64,000 bases of DNA from Thalassobaculum fulvum (GTDB lineage: Bacteria; Pseudomonadota; Alphaproteobacteria; Thalassobaculales; Thalassobaculaceae). Numbering within the stretch: position 1 is the stretch's first letter; each line of letters opens with the position of its first letter. The stretch covers positions 62,001 to 126,000 of the forward strand of contig NZ_BMZS01000010.1 in NCBI RefSeq assembly GCF_014652915.1, written 5' to 3'. Under the pieces are notes generated by a model that saw only the letters and a list, made by a program, of their open reading frames with translations, was not told the DNA's origin and made no database searches. Made by a program: the position numbers and the translations under genes. Shown here one piece after another: positions 1-7,659 of this stretch.

Positions 1-81
1 CTCGCGGGTGACGAACCGGGCGCGCATGTCGCGCTCGAAGGTCGCGGCGTCGGGCCGCGGGCCGGACCGCCAGTCGGTCAT
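1..81 (-). CDS. N-terminal fragment of an unidentified protein
   Basis: Only the first 27 codons lie in the window; the gene runs off the left edge. The ATG at 81-79 overlaps the TGA of the upstream epimerase gene by 4 bases (ATGA), which indicates translational coupling in one operon. The visible residues start MTDWRSGPRPDAATFERD and have no signal peptide or recognisable motif, so no function is assigned. It could be a sugar or cofactor enzyme working with the epimerase, but that rests on position alone. Confidence 0.6.
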   Translation of the reverse strand, partial: MTDWRSGPRPDAATFERDMRARFVTRE

Positions 82-1004
82 GCTCCCGCCCTCCGGGCGT
101 CGGCGACCGACCTGACGACGGCGGGCCAGTCGTCGCGCGCGATCCAGCCGAGGTCGCGCTCGGCGGCCCGGCTGTCGAGCGGGCTGGCGGTGGCGGTGTC
201 CGCGAACCAGTCGGGAGCGCGGACGTCCGGCCGCTCGCCGTAGACCCGCTCGAACCAGGGCAGGGCCGCGACCCCGCCGAGGGTGTCGCGGGCGGCGATC
301 ACGTAGCGGCCGAACGCCGGCGTGTCGGCCAGAAGCGCCGCCCGGAACGCGGCTGCGGCGTCCCGCGAAGTGACGTAGCAGCGATGGGCCGGGAGCGCGC
401 CGTAGCGCGGCGCGTCGACCGCGAACCCGGGGTGCCCCTCCGCGGCCGTCAGCGTCGCCAACTCGGCCAGGATCTCCGGGGCCTTCTCGGGGCGCACGAT
501 CAGGGTCGGCCGCAGGCAGACGATCGAGCCGATGCCGCCGCGCCGCGCGAAGCTCTCGGCGGTCTGCTCGATCAGCGCCTTGGTCAGGTCGTAGGTCCGG
601 GTGGGCCGCAGGGGGTGCGCCTCGTCGATCGGCAGGTAGGCGGGCGGATTGTCCGGGCCGAACCCGTAGGCGGCCGACGACGAGGCGATCACGACCTTGG
701 CGACGCCGGCTTCCTCGCAGGCCCGCAGCAGGTTCCAGGTGCCCTGGACGTTGACCTCCATGTAGCGCCGGTCCGGCACCGGCGTGCCGTCGTCGATGCC
801 GGCCAGGTGGACGACCCGGTCGTGCCCGCGCACCGCGGATCTGACGGCATCCAGGTCGCGCATGTCGGCCGGACGGAACAGCACGTCGGCGGCCGGCCGC
901 CGCAGGTCCAGGACCTCGACCGCATGGTCGGGCGCGAGCGCCGCGACCACGTGGGCGCCGAGCAGGCCGCCGCCGCCGGTTACGAGTACTGTCGCAGTCG
1001 CCAT
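78..1004 (-). CDS. NAD-dependent epimerase/dehydratase (extended SDR)
   Basis: Cytoplasmic extended short-chain dehydrogenase of about 308 residues, the usual length for UDP-sugar epimerases and dehydratases. The N-terminal Rossmann loop reads TGGGGLLG, an acidic residue ends strand 2 (VEVLDL), and the active site has SSSAAYG followed by YDLTK (the Tyr-x3-Lys pair). The start is the ATG at 1004 because a GGAG lies just upstream; a TTG at 1019 in the same frame is less likely. The 3' end overlaps the next gene by 4 bases. Substrate cannot be told; the protein closely resembles generic NAD-dependent epimerases. It is divergent from the hydrolase at 1094, sharing an 89-bp promoter region. Confidence 0.85.
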   Translation of the reverse strand: MATATVLVTGGGGLLGAHVVAALAPDHAVEVLDLRRPAADVLFRPADMRDLDAVRSAVRGHDRVVHLAGIDDGTPVPDRRYMEVNVQGTWNLLRACEEAGVAKVVIASSSAAYGFGPDNPPAYLPIDEAHPLRPTRTYDLTKALIEQTAESFARRGGIGSIVCLRPTLIVRPEKAPEILAELATLTAAEGHPGFAVDAPRYGALPAHRCYVTSRDAAAAFRAALLADTPAFGRYVIAARDTLGGVAALPWFERVYGERPDVRAPDWFADTATASPLDSRAAERDLGWIARDDWPAVVRSVADARRAGA

Positions 1005-1093
1005 TCCCGCTCCGTCCAATCGGTCCTGGTCGTCGGTCGAACCGCCGGAGCATAGTACCGCCGTCGCAATCGAGAAAAGCGTGGGGGCCCCGC

Positions 1094-1957
1094 ATGCGGG
1101 TTCTGGTCAACGGTGTCCGGCTGTTCTTCGACGTGGAGGGGGCGGGGCTCGAGCCTGAGGGGCCGGCGATGCGCCGCAAGCCGACGCTGATCGTCCTGCA
1201 CGGCGGGCCGGGGGCCGATCACAGCACGCTGCGGCCGTGGTTCGCTCGGTTCGCCGACATCGCGCAGGTGGTGTACCTGGATCACCGGGCCAACGGCCGC
1301 AGCGACGACGGTCCGCCGGAGGCCGAGACCCTGGCGCAGTGGGGCGACGACATCGCCGGTTTCTGCGCCGCCCTCGAGATCGATCGGCCGATCCTCTACG
1401 GCCTGTCGTTCGGCGGCTTCGTCGCGCAGTCGGCGGCGACCCGGCATCCCGACCTGCCGTCCAGGCTGGTCCTGGCGTCGACCGCCTGCCGGTCGGTGTT
1501 CGAGCGCAAGTACGACGCCTTCGAGGCGATGGGCGGCCCGGACTCACGGCGGGCGGCCGAACGGTTCTGGGGCGGAGCGATCGACGGCGACCCGAGCGTG
1601 GTCGACGACTGGGACCGGCACTGCCGCCCGTACTACAACACCACGCCCCAGGATCCGGAGGGTCGGTCGCGCGTGGTCCGGCGGGCCGCGACCGAGGCGC
1701 GGTTCTTCAAGGCCGGTGGCGAGCGCTGGCGTATGGACTTCCGCGCGGACCTGGCCCGGGTCCGGTGTCCGACCCTGGTGCTGGCCGGCGACCGGGATCC
1801 GGTCACTCCGCTGGCCGATGCCGAGGAGATCGCCGCGCATCTGCCGTCGGACGTGCTGCGCTACGAGGTGGTGACCGGCGCCGGGCACGGAACGCATCGC
1901 GACCGGCCGGCCGAGACCGAGCGGATCCTGCGGTCCTTCATCCTGGCCGAGGGCTGA
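1094..1957 (+). CDS. alpha/beta hydrolase, proline iminopeptidase-like
   Basis: A 287-residue alpha/beta hydrolase with no signal peptide, so cytoplasmic. The oxyanion region reads LHGGPGADH, typical of the proline iminopeptidase branch, and the nucleophile elbow is GLSFGG (Ser). The acid is probably the Asp of LAGDRDPVTP and the His is in GAGHGTH. Family knowledge points to peptide-bond, ester or lactone hydrolysis; the substrate is unknown. It is transcribed away from the epimerase and stands apart from the next gene by 113 bp. Confidence 0.85.
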   Translation: MRVLVNGVRLFFDVEGAGLEPEGPAMRRKPTLIVLHGGPGADHSTLRPWFARFADIAQVVYLDHRANGRSDDGPPEAETLAQWGDDIAGFCAALEIDRPILYGLSFGGFVAQSAATRHPDLPSRLVLASTACRSVFERKYDAFEAMGGPDSRRAAERFWGGAIDGDPSVVDDWDRHCRPYYNTTPQDPEGRSRVVRRAATEARFFKAGGERWRMDFRADLARVRCPTLVLAGDRDPVTPLADAEEIAAHLPSDVLRYEVVTGAGHGTHRDRPAETERILRSFILAEG

Positions 1958-2070
1958 AGAGCCGGGGCGCGGCCGGCCGCGTGTCATTCTCCTGTCGGTC
2001 CGACGACCGGGTAGTATGATCTTCGGCATCGGGGCTCGACGGGCGTGCCGGCGGATAGGGGGGCAAAGTC

Positions 2071-3333
2071 ATGATCTGGCTCGGCGCGTTGGCGCTGCTG
2101 GTGGTCGTGGCCGTGGTGGCGGCCGTCGTCATGCTGCGCGGCAACCGGTCGCCGGCTCCGGCCGTGGCCGATCCCGCGGTCGAGCGTCGCCGGGGCGCGA
2201 CGCCGGCACCGTCCGGCGGCGGCCTCGGCGACCGGCTCCGCGAGGCGGTCGCCCGACAGCGCGAGCAGGCGGGCCGCCTGACCGCGGGTCACGTGCAGCT
2301 GATCGACGTGGGCGCGATGGTCGAAGGCGCGTCCGCCGCGGGACTGTCTCCGGCCAAGGCGCTGCAGGTCGCCGAGGAGGTCGCTCGCCGGATGATCCGC
2401 CAGGGCGACCTGCTGGTGCGGATGGAGCCCGACGGCGTGGCCATCCTGTTCGACGGCGCGACCCGGGCCGAGGCCGAGGCCAAGAGCCGGCAGATCGCCG
2501 AGGCCACGCTCGCCGCGCTCGGCGAGGTCGGGGCCGGCGGCCGGTATCTCGCCGAGGGTTTCGGCTACGAACTGGACGAGGTGCTGGACGGCGCGGTCAT
2601 CGACACCGTCGACGACCTGATCCGCTTCGTCCACATCGCGCACCGCTCCTACGTCGCCAAGCAGCGCGGGCTGGCCCGCCAGCTGGAGAAAGGGGTCAGC
2701 CTGATCCGCCGCGAGATCCGTGCCGGCAACGGCGGCGTCGTGATCGGCCAGGAGATCGCGGTGTGCCGGCGGGCCGGCGACGGCGGTCGGGAGACCCTCC
2801 GCGAGGAGGGCTTCGCCGAGCTCGATCCGGCCGTCGGGGCGGAAACCGACTGCGTCGTGCTGGAGAAGCTTGGCACGTCGATGGCGGCCGTCCTGGCCGG
2901 GTCTGACGAGCCGGTCTACGTGCCGGCCCGGCTCTCCAGCCTGGTGAACCCGCTCTACCTGGGAAACCTGCGCGCCGCCCTGGATGGCCTGCCGCCGACC
3001 GTCCGGCAGCGGCTGGTTCTGGTGGTCGACCCGGGCGCCGGGGCCGTGCGGACGTTGCTGCCGAAGGCGACCGAGCTTCTCCGGACCCGCGTCATCGGAC
3101 TGGCGGCCCGTGTCAGGGATCCGGCGACGGACGTGGCGACGGCCGAGGCGGCGGGCTTCACGACGGTGGTTCTGGATTCGCCGGAGCGCCGGTTCGACGA
3201 CCCGGTCGCGGTGGTGGGGCGGTTCCGGTCGAGCGCGCGCGATGCCGGCCTGACCGCGATCGTGCTGGACGCGGGCGATGCCGTGGCGAGCCTGCCCGGC
3301 GGCATCGCGCACTCCCGGTCCGGCCCGGGGTGA
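2071..3333 (+). CDS. Membrane-anchored protein with degenerate GGDEF-like domain
   Basis: A 420-residue protein starting with one strongly hydrophobic helix (residues 1-22, Leu/Val/Ala-rich), then a basic and Pro-rich linker. Residues about 85-165 resemble a GGDEF domain: an amphipathic stretch before GDLLVRMEPDGVAILF and then an Ala/Glu-rich helix. The GGDEF signature itself is replaced by EPDGV, so cyclic-di-GMP synthesis is not expected. The C-terminal third (LVVDPGAG, LLRTRVIGLAARV) has an alpha/beta pattern that could be a worn EAL-like barrel, which is speculative. It may act as a receptor or scaffold. ATG at 2071 follows GGGGGGCAAAGTC. No operon partner is obvious. Confidence 0.6.
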   Translation: MIWLGALALLVVVAVVAAVVMLRGNRSPAPAVADPAVERRRGATPAPSGGGLGDRLREAVARQREQAGRLTAGHVQLIDVGAMVEGASAAGLSPAKALQVAEEVARRMIRQGDLLVRMEPDGVAILFDGATRAEAEAKSRQIAEATLAALGEVGAGGRYLAEGFGYELDEVLDGAVIDTVDDLIRFVHIAHRSYVAKQRGLARQLEKGVSLIRREIRAGNGGVVIGQEIAVCRRAGDGGRETLREEGFAELDPAVGAETDCVVLEKLGTSMAAVLAGSDEPVYVPARLSSLVNPLYLGNLRAALDGLPPTVRQRLVLVVDPGAGAVRTLLPKATELLRTRVIGLAARVRDPATDVATAEAAGFTTVVLDSPERRFDDPVAVVGRFRSSARDAGLTAIVLDAGDAVASLPGGIAHSRSGPG

Positions 3334-3345
3334 GAGCTCCGGCGG

Positions 3346-3360
3346 TTAACCGTTGCTTAA
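3346..3360. promoter_or_regulatory. Candidate CtrA binding site (TTAA-N7-TTAA)
   Basis: The sequence TTAA, seven bases (CCGTTGC), TTAA matches the full alphaproteobacterial CtrA consensus exactly. It lies in a long intergenic region, about 290 bp before the DUF4347-RTX gene and just after the stop of the preceding gene. Such a match is rare by chance in DNA this GC-rich, and a second one precedes the chemoreceptor gene at 45266. Occupancy is inferred. Confidence 0.5.
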
Positions 3361-3461
3361 CCATTCCGGTTAGAACTTGGTTCACCGTTCGTTGCTATTC
3401 ACGAAGCGCCGGGCCGATGTCCCGGCAGGCATACCGAAGCGCGAGATTAATGAGATTTTTA

Positions 3462-3501
3462 CAATTTGACCTAAGAGTTGACTAGAATATAGGTCAAATT
3501 G
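3462..3501. promoter_or_regulatory. Perfect 12-bp inverted repeat, operator-like
   Basis: Arms CAATTTGACCTA (3462-3473) and TAGGTCAAATTG (3490-3501) are exact reverse complements with a 16-bp AT-rich spacer. The element sits in an unusually AT-rich island about 150 bp before the RTX gene. There is no T-run as in an intrinsic terminator. TTGACC and TTGACT inside it could serve as -35 elements, so a dimeric repressor or activator site overlapping a promoter is the favoured reading. Confidence 0.55.
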
Positions 3502-3652
3502 AGTGTGTTTCGGCGGGCCAGCCCTGGGCCTAGCCACTGGTTGCTTCGAGTCGAACCACTGACCGGCAGGCCGCCGTTGCCTGTCGACCGGCACCATAAG
3601 CGCGATTCGCGGGCGTCGACGGCGCCGACGCGGTGACAGTTTGGAGACTGAC

Positions 3653-6292
3653 ATGAGGGTTTGGGAACTGGCATCGAGCCAGCGCGTGGGCGAAGTGGCC
3701 CGGCGGAATGTCGAACTCGTGGTCGTCGATTCGGCCGTCGAAGACGCCGCGACCCTGCTGGCGGGCCTCGGCGCCGACGCCGAGGTGCTGCGGCTGGCCG
3801 CGGGCGGGCGGGGCATCGAGCAGGTGGCCGAGTACCTGAACGGTCGCTCCGGCGTGGCGGCGCTGCACGTCGTGGGCCACGGCGAGCCCGGCAGCCTGCT
3901 GCTGGCCGGCGAGCGGATCGACCTGCCCGGGCTGGTGATGCGGCGAGGGATCCTGGCCGACATCGCGGCAGCGCTGTCGCCCGACGGGCGCGTCGTGCTG
4001 TACGGCTGCTCGGTCGCTGCCGGTGCCGCGGGGCGGGGCTTCGTCGAGTATCTCGAGGCGGCGCTCGGTGCCGAGGTGTTCGCCTCGGTAGCACCGGTCG
4101 GCGCGGCGGCGCTGGGCGGCAGCTGGATCCTGCGCGATCCGGCCGGCGCGACGGTCGAGCCGGCGTTCGCGCCGGCGGCCCGGGCCGCCTATCAGGGCTT
4201 GCTGGCGAGCACGACCGGTACAGCCGGCAACGACACCCTCACCGGCACGGCCGGCAACGACGACATCTCCGGCCTCGGCGGTACCGACGTCATCTCCGCG
4301 CTCGACGGCAACGATTCGCTGTTCGGCGATCTCGGCAATGACACGCTGTATGGCGGTGGCGGCAACGACACGATCTACGGCGGCGACGGCAACGACTTCG
4401 GCTACGGCGCCACCGGCAACGACATTGTCTACGGCGAGGCCGGCAACGACGCCACTTCGGGCGGCGACGGCGACGACACGCTCTACGGCGGTGCCGGCAA
4501 CGACACGGTCATCGGCAGTTCAGGCGCCGACCTGCTGTACGGCGACGACGGTGGCGACTGGATATGGGGCGGCAAGGGCAACGATCTGCTCTACGGCGGG
4601 ACCGGCACCGACACCATGTCGGGCGGCGACGGCGCCGACACCCTGTACGGCGATACCGAGAACGATACCCTGAGCGGATTCTCCGGCGACGACCTGCTGT
4701 ACGGCGGGGTCGGCGACGACGTGCTGCGGGGCGGTGCCAATGCCGACACGATGTTCGGCGGCGACGGCAACGACACCTTCACCGGCAGCGCCGCCAACCA
4801 CAACGGCGACACCATCGGCGATTTCGCGATCGGCGACACCATCGAGGTCACCAGCAGCGATCTGACGGCGCTGAACGGGACGGCGGCGAGCGGCACGATC
4901 GACCTCGGCAGCGGTCAGACCCTGACCCTGACCGGCATCACCTCGGCGAGCGGCACCTGGAGCGCGTCGCTGAGCGGCGGCACAACCACGATTACCCTGA
5001 CCGCGCCGTCCAACAACGGCGGCGGCGATTCCGGCGGCTCCGGCTCGGACGGCGGGGTGTCGGTGAACGACGGCGGGGTGAGCGACAATTCGGGCGGCGA
5101 CCGGACGATCACCAACAACGGCGGCAGCAGCGGCTCGGCGGCGATCGTGCAGAACACCGGCAACAACGGCAACGTGGTCACGGCGACCCTGCCGCCGTCG
5201 GTCAGCATCACGTCGTCGGGGCCGTCGACGGCGCAGTCCGGCGACACCGCGGTGAACACCCTGGTCTCCGCCATCGAGGGCCGCAACCCGACCGGGTCGA
5301 CCGAGGTGGTCGGCGGGGCGCGGACCTTCCTGAATACCCTGGCGTCGACCACCACCCTGGACATCCGCACCATCATTCCGACGGTCGGCACCGGCATCAC
5401 CACCGACGCGCCGATCGTGATCACCGGGTCCTCGAACAGCGGGCAGTCGGAGGCGTTCGTGATCGACATGCGGTCGATCACCGGCAAGACCCTGCAGCTC
5501 GACAACATCGAGTTCGCGTCGATCATCGGCAACGCGACGGTGACCGGCGGGTCGGGCAACAACTACGCGGTCGGCGACGGCAGCAGCCAGTTCATCTCGC
5601 TGGGCGAGGGCGACGACACGCTGTACGGCGGCGACGGCGACGACACCATCGGCTCGGCGGCCGGCAACGACAGCCTGTACGGCGACGGCGGCAACGACAC
5701 GGTGAATGGCGGTTCCGGCAACGATTCGCTGTGGGGCGGCACCGGGGCCGACGTGGTGTACGGCAACACCGACGCCGACGTGCTGTACGGCAATGTCGGC
5801 GGCGACACCCTGTATGGCGGCCAGGACGCCGACGTGGCGTATGGCGGCCAGGACGCCGACGTGGCCTATGGCAACCTGGCCGACGACGTGCTGTACGGCA
5901 ACCTCGGCGCCGACAGCCTGTTCGGCGGCCAGGGCAACGACAACCTGCTGGGAGGCCAGGACAACGACCTGCTGGTCGGCGGGCTCGGCAACGACACCCT
6001 GCAGGGCGGGCTCGGCGACGACACGATCTCCGGTGGCGACGGCGCCGACCTGATCGTGATCGGCAACGGCGGCGGCGCCGACACGGTCAACGACTTCGAC
6101 GGCGCCGGCGGCGACACCATCAGGATCGCGTCGGACGTCAACGGCAGCGGCATCGCCAGCTACGCCGAGCTGGTGGCGGCGGCGACCGACACCGCCGACG
6201 GGGTGCAGATCGCGCTCGGCAGCGGCAACACCCTGACCCTCAACGGCGTCACCGTGTCCCAGCTGCAGTCCGGCTGGTTCACCTTCGGATAG
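3653..6292 (+). CDS. DUF4347 domain protein with RTX calcium-binding repeats
   Basis: An 879-residue, strongly acidic, Gly/Asp/Asn-rich protein. The start is the ATG at 3653, with GGAG six bases upstream; a TTG at 3641 is a weaker choice. Residues about 18-165 form a DUF4347 domain with LHVVGHGEPG (His 72 and 76) and VVLYGCSVAAG (Cys 119). Two RTX nonapeptide blocks (GGxGxDxLx type) cover about 188-385 and 620-840. Between them is a beta-rich segment and a Gly/Asn/Ser linker. RTX proteins normally leave the cell by type I secretion and fold on binding calcium outside; no type I secretion genes lie in the window. The C-terminus (about 845-879) resembles the uncleaved terminal segment of such substrates. 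Role could be adhesion, surface layer or a processed effector. Confidence 0.85.
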   Translation: MRVWELASSQRVGEVARRNVELVVVDSAVEDAATLLAGLGADAEVLRLAAGGRGIEQVAEYLNGRSGVAALHVVGHGEPGSLLLAGERIDLPGLVMRRGILADIAAALSPDGRVVLYGCSVAAGAAGRGFVEYLEAALGAEVFASVAPVGAAALGGSWILRDPAGATVEPAFAPAARAAYQGLLASTTGTAGNDTLTGTAGNDDISGLGGTDVISALDGNDSLFGDLGNDTLYGGGGNDTIYGGDGNDFGYGATGNDIVYGEAGNDATSGGDGDDTLYGGAGNDTVIGSSGADLLYGDDGGDWIWGGKGNDLLYGGTGTDTMSGGDGADTLYGDTENDTLSGFSGDDLLYGGVGDDVLRGGANADTMFGGDGNDTFTGSAANHNGDTIGDFAIGDTIEVTSSDLTALNGTAASGTIDLGSGQTLTLTGITSASGTWSASLSGGTTTITLTAPSNNGGGDSGGSGSDGGVSVNDGGVSDNSGGDRTITNNGGSSGSAAIVQNTGNNGNVVTATLPPSVSITSSGPSTAQSGDTAVNTLVSAIEGRNPTGSTEVVGGARTFLNTLASTTTLDIRTIIPTVGTGITTDAPIVITGSSNSGQSEAFVIDMRSITGKTLQLDNIEFASIIGNATVTGGSGNNYAVGDGSSQFISLGEGDDTLYGGDGDDTIGSAAGNDSLYGDGGNDTVNGGSGNDSLWGGTGADVVYGNTDADVLYGNVGGDTLYGGQDADVAYGGQDADVAYGNLADDVLYGNLGADSLFGGQGNDNLLGGQDNDLLVGGLGNDTLQGGLGDDTISGGDGADLIVIGNGGGADTVNDFDGAGGDTIRIASDVNGSGIASYAELVAAATDTADGVQIALGSGNTLTLNGVTVSQLQSGWFTFG
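5813..5866 (+). repeat. 27-bp tandem duplication of one RTX nonapeptide
   Basis: Two adjacent 27-bp copies (5813-5839 and 5840-5866) differ at only one base, the last. Each encodes YGGQDADVA, exactly one nonapeptide. Neighbouring repeats are much more diverged at DNA level, so this looks like a recent slippage or unequal-crossover duplication. Confidence 0.85.
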
Positions 6293-6301
6293 ACGGCTCG
6301 G

Positions 6302-6332
6302 CCGGCGGCGGGTCGCGAGAACCCGCCGCCGG
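6302..6332. terminator. Strong hairpin between convergent genes
   Basis: A perfect 12-bp stem (CCGGCGGCGGGT at 6302-6313 with its complement at 6321-6332) and a 7-base loop lie between the ends of the RTX gene and the convergent cyclase gene. There is no clear U-tract, so termination in both directions is inferred from stem strength and position. Confidence 0.55.
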
Positions 6333-6340
6333 GGCCGCCG

Positions 6341-7288
6341 TCAGCGAATGGCGGTCGGGTTGATCATCATCTGCACCGCCCCGCGCATGCGGGTCGGGCC
6401 GAGCACGAACATGAACTCGTAGGCCTTGTCCCTGGCGAGTTCGCGCGTCTCCATGTTCTCCAGGATGAAGATCCCGTTCTTGGGAATCAGGATCTGGTGC
6501 ACCTCGAACACGCCGGTGCCCTCGGGGAACGGCACCGCCTCGAGGCCCCAGGTGTCGGCGCCGACGGCCACGACTCCGATCTCCGCCAGGTACTCGGCCC
6601 CGCTCTTGCCGAGACCGGGCTCGGACGAGCCGTAGCGCTTGGCGTCGCGGGTGCCTTCGTCGAGCAGGGTCAGCCAGTTCGAGTGGAACAGCACGACGTC
6701 GCCCTTGCGGATCTCGACGCCCTGCTTCTTGGCGGCGCCGACAATGTCCTCCTTGGTGTAGGGAGTGCCCTCCTTCACCAGGTCGACGCCGTAGTACGCG
6801 GCCATGTCGAGCAGCACGCCGCGGGTCACGATCGGCGGCAGCTTCTCGATGCCGAGCTTCTTCAGCCCGTCGGCCTTGGCGAAGTCGCTGTCCTTGAGGC
6901 CGTTGTAGTAGACGTGGTCGATGCCGATGTGACCGAGCCCGTCGATCTGCGGGCCGATGCCGAGCCAGCCCATGAAGATGTCGTCGTTGTAGGTCATGGC
7001 GTTGTCGCCGAGACCCTTGGTCGCGATCTGGTTCGGCTGCAGCACCGTGATGCTCATGGTACGCGGCGCGAACGCCGGGACCGTCGGATCGACGATGATG
7101 CCGAGGTTGTAGGTCTTGCCGGTCTTCACCAGCTTGGCGGCCTGCATCACCGACTCGGGCGTGATCAGGTTGGCTGCGCCGATCTCGTCGTCCGGCCCCC
7201 ATTTCGACTTCGTCCAGTCCTGCGCCATCGCCGGCCCGGCCAGCAGCACGGCCCCCAGAGCAACGGTGGCTGCGTAGGTCGCTCGCAT
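6341..7288 (-). CDS. Exported cyclase-family protein
   Basis: A 315-residue protein of the cyclase family (the group that includes metal-dependent kynurenine formamidase and polyketide-cyclase-like enzymes). A clear Sec signal peptide (MRATYAATVALGAVLLAG, cut after AMA) places it in the periplasm. The ATG at 7288 follows a good GGGAGGAA ribosome site; in-frame codons upstream are not needed. The usual metal motif HxGTHxD is altered: the equivalent stretch is IDGLGHIGIDH. A later part of the core, VVLFHSNW and AVGADTWGLEA, is well kept. Longer, exported members like this are often called simply cyclase family protein; the substrate is unknown. It is convergent with the RTX gene. Confidence 0.8.
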   Translation of the reverse strand: MRATYAATVALGAVLLAGPAMAQDWTKSKWGPDDEIGAANLITPESVMQAAKLVKTGKTYNLGIIVDPTVPAFAPRTMSITVLQPNQIATKGLGDNAMTYNDDIFMGWLGIGPQIDGLGHIGIDHVYYNGLKDSDFAKADGLKKLGIEKLPPIVTRGVLLDMAAYYGVDLVKEGTPYTKEDIVGAAKKQGVEIRKGDVVLFHSNWLTLLDEGTRDAKRYGSSEPGLGKSGAEYLAEIGVVAVGADTWGLEAVPFPEGTGVFEVHQILIPKNGIFILENMETRELARDKAYEFMFVLGPTRMRGAVQMMINPTAIR

Positions 7289-7659
7289 TTCTTCCTCCCT
7301 CAAGGACTTCTTTTGGGCATCGCCTCCGCCATCCATGCGGGTGACGATGAAACGGAATTTCATCATGCGGCGGCCGGTTTGGCTAGGGGATTGGTTAACT
7401 CCCCAATGTTCGTTTCCGATGCGTGGTTCTCGTTGGAATTGTCACAAAAATGAAGCGTTCCGAAGCGGTTTCGGTGGGCTGCGCCGAATGCGAAGAATGT
7501 CGTTGATCGGGTATCTTTGCCTTCACTTTTCAGTATTTTGGCTGCGATGGGGATCGTTACCCAATTACTTGATTGAATAGTGAAATTTGGACATGGGGGT
7601 TCAATTGCCGGCCGAGTGTGCCATATTGTGGGTATCCTTCACTATCAGGTAGCGAATTC
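7289..7659. other. 371-bp AT-richer divergent intergenic region
   Basis: This region separates the cyclase gene from the NAGGN amidotransferase gene and is clearly less GC-rich than its surroundings, especially 7540-7650. It must hold promoters for both directions. No reading frame here has convincing codon bias, and I see no strong palindrome beyond a weak ATTGG-N8-CCAAT. Given the osmolyte genes downstream, an osmotically controlled promoter is expected but not visible as a known motif. Confidence 0.4.

Noticed and set aside
4200-6060. CRISPR-like or satellite repeat array
   Set aside because: The periodicity is that of coding RTX nonapeptides in one open frame, not of direct repeats with spacers.
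7335-7580. 81-codon open frame before the amidotransferase gene
   Set aside because: Codon third positions are not GC-biased, it has no ribosome site, and the translation looks random; best read as regulatory DNA.
7573-7659. Longer N-terminus for the amidotransferase
   Set aside because: The enzyme needs Cys directly after the initiator Met (MCGLAGE), so translation must start at 7660.
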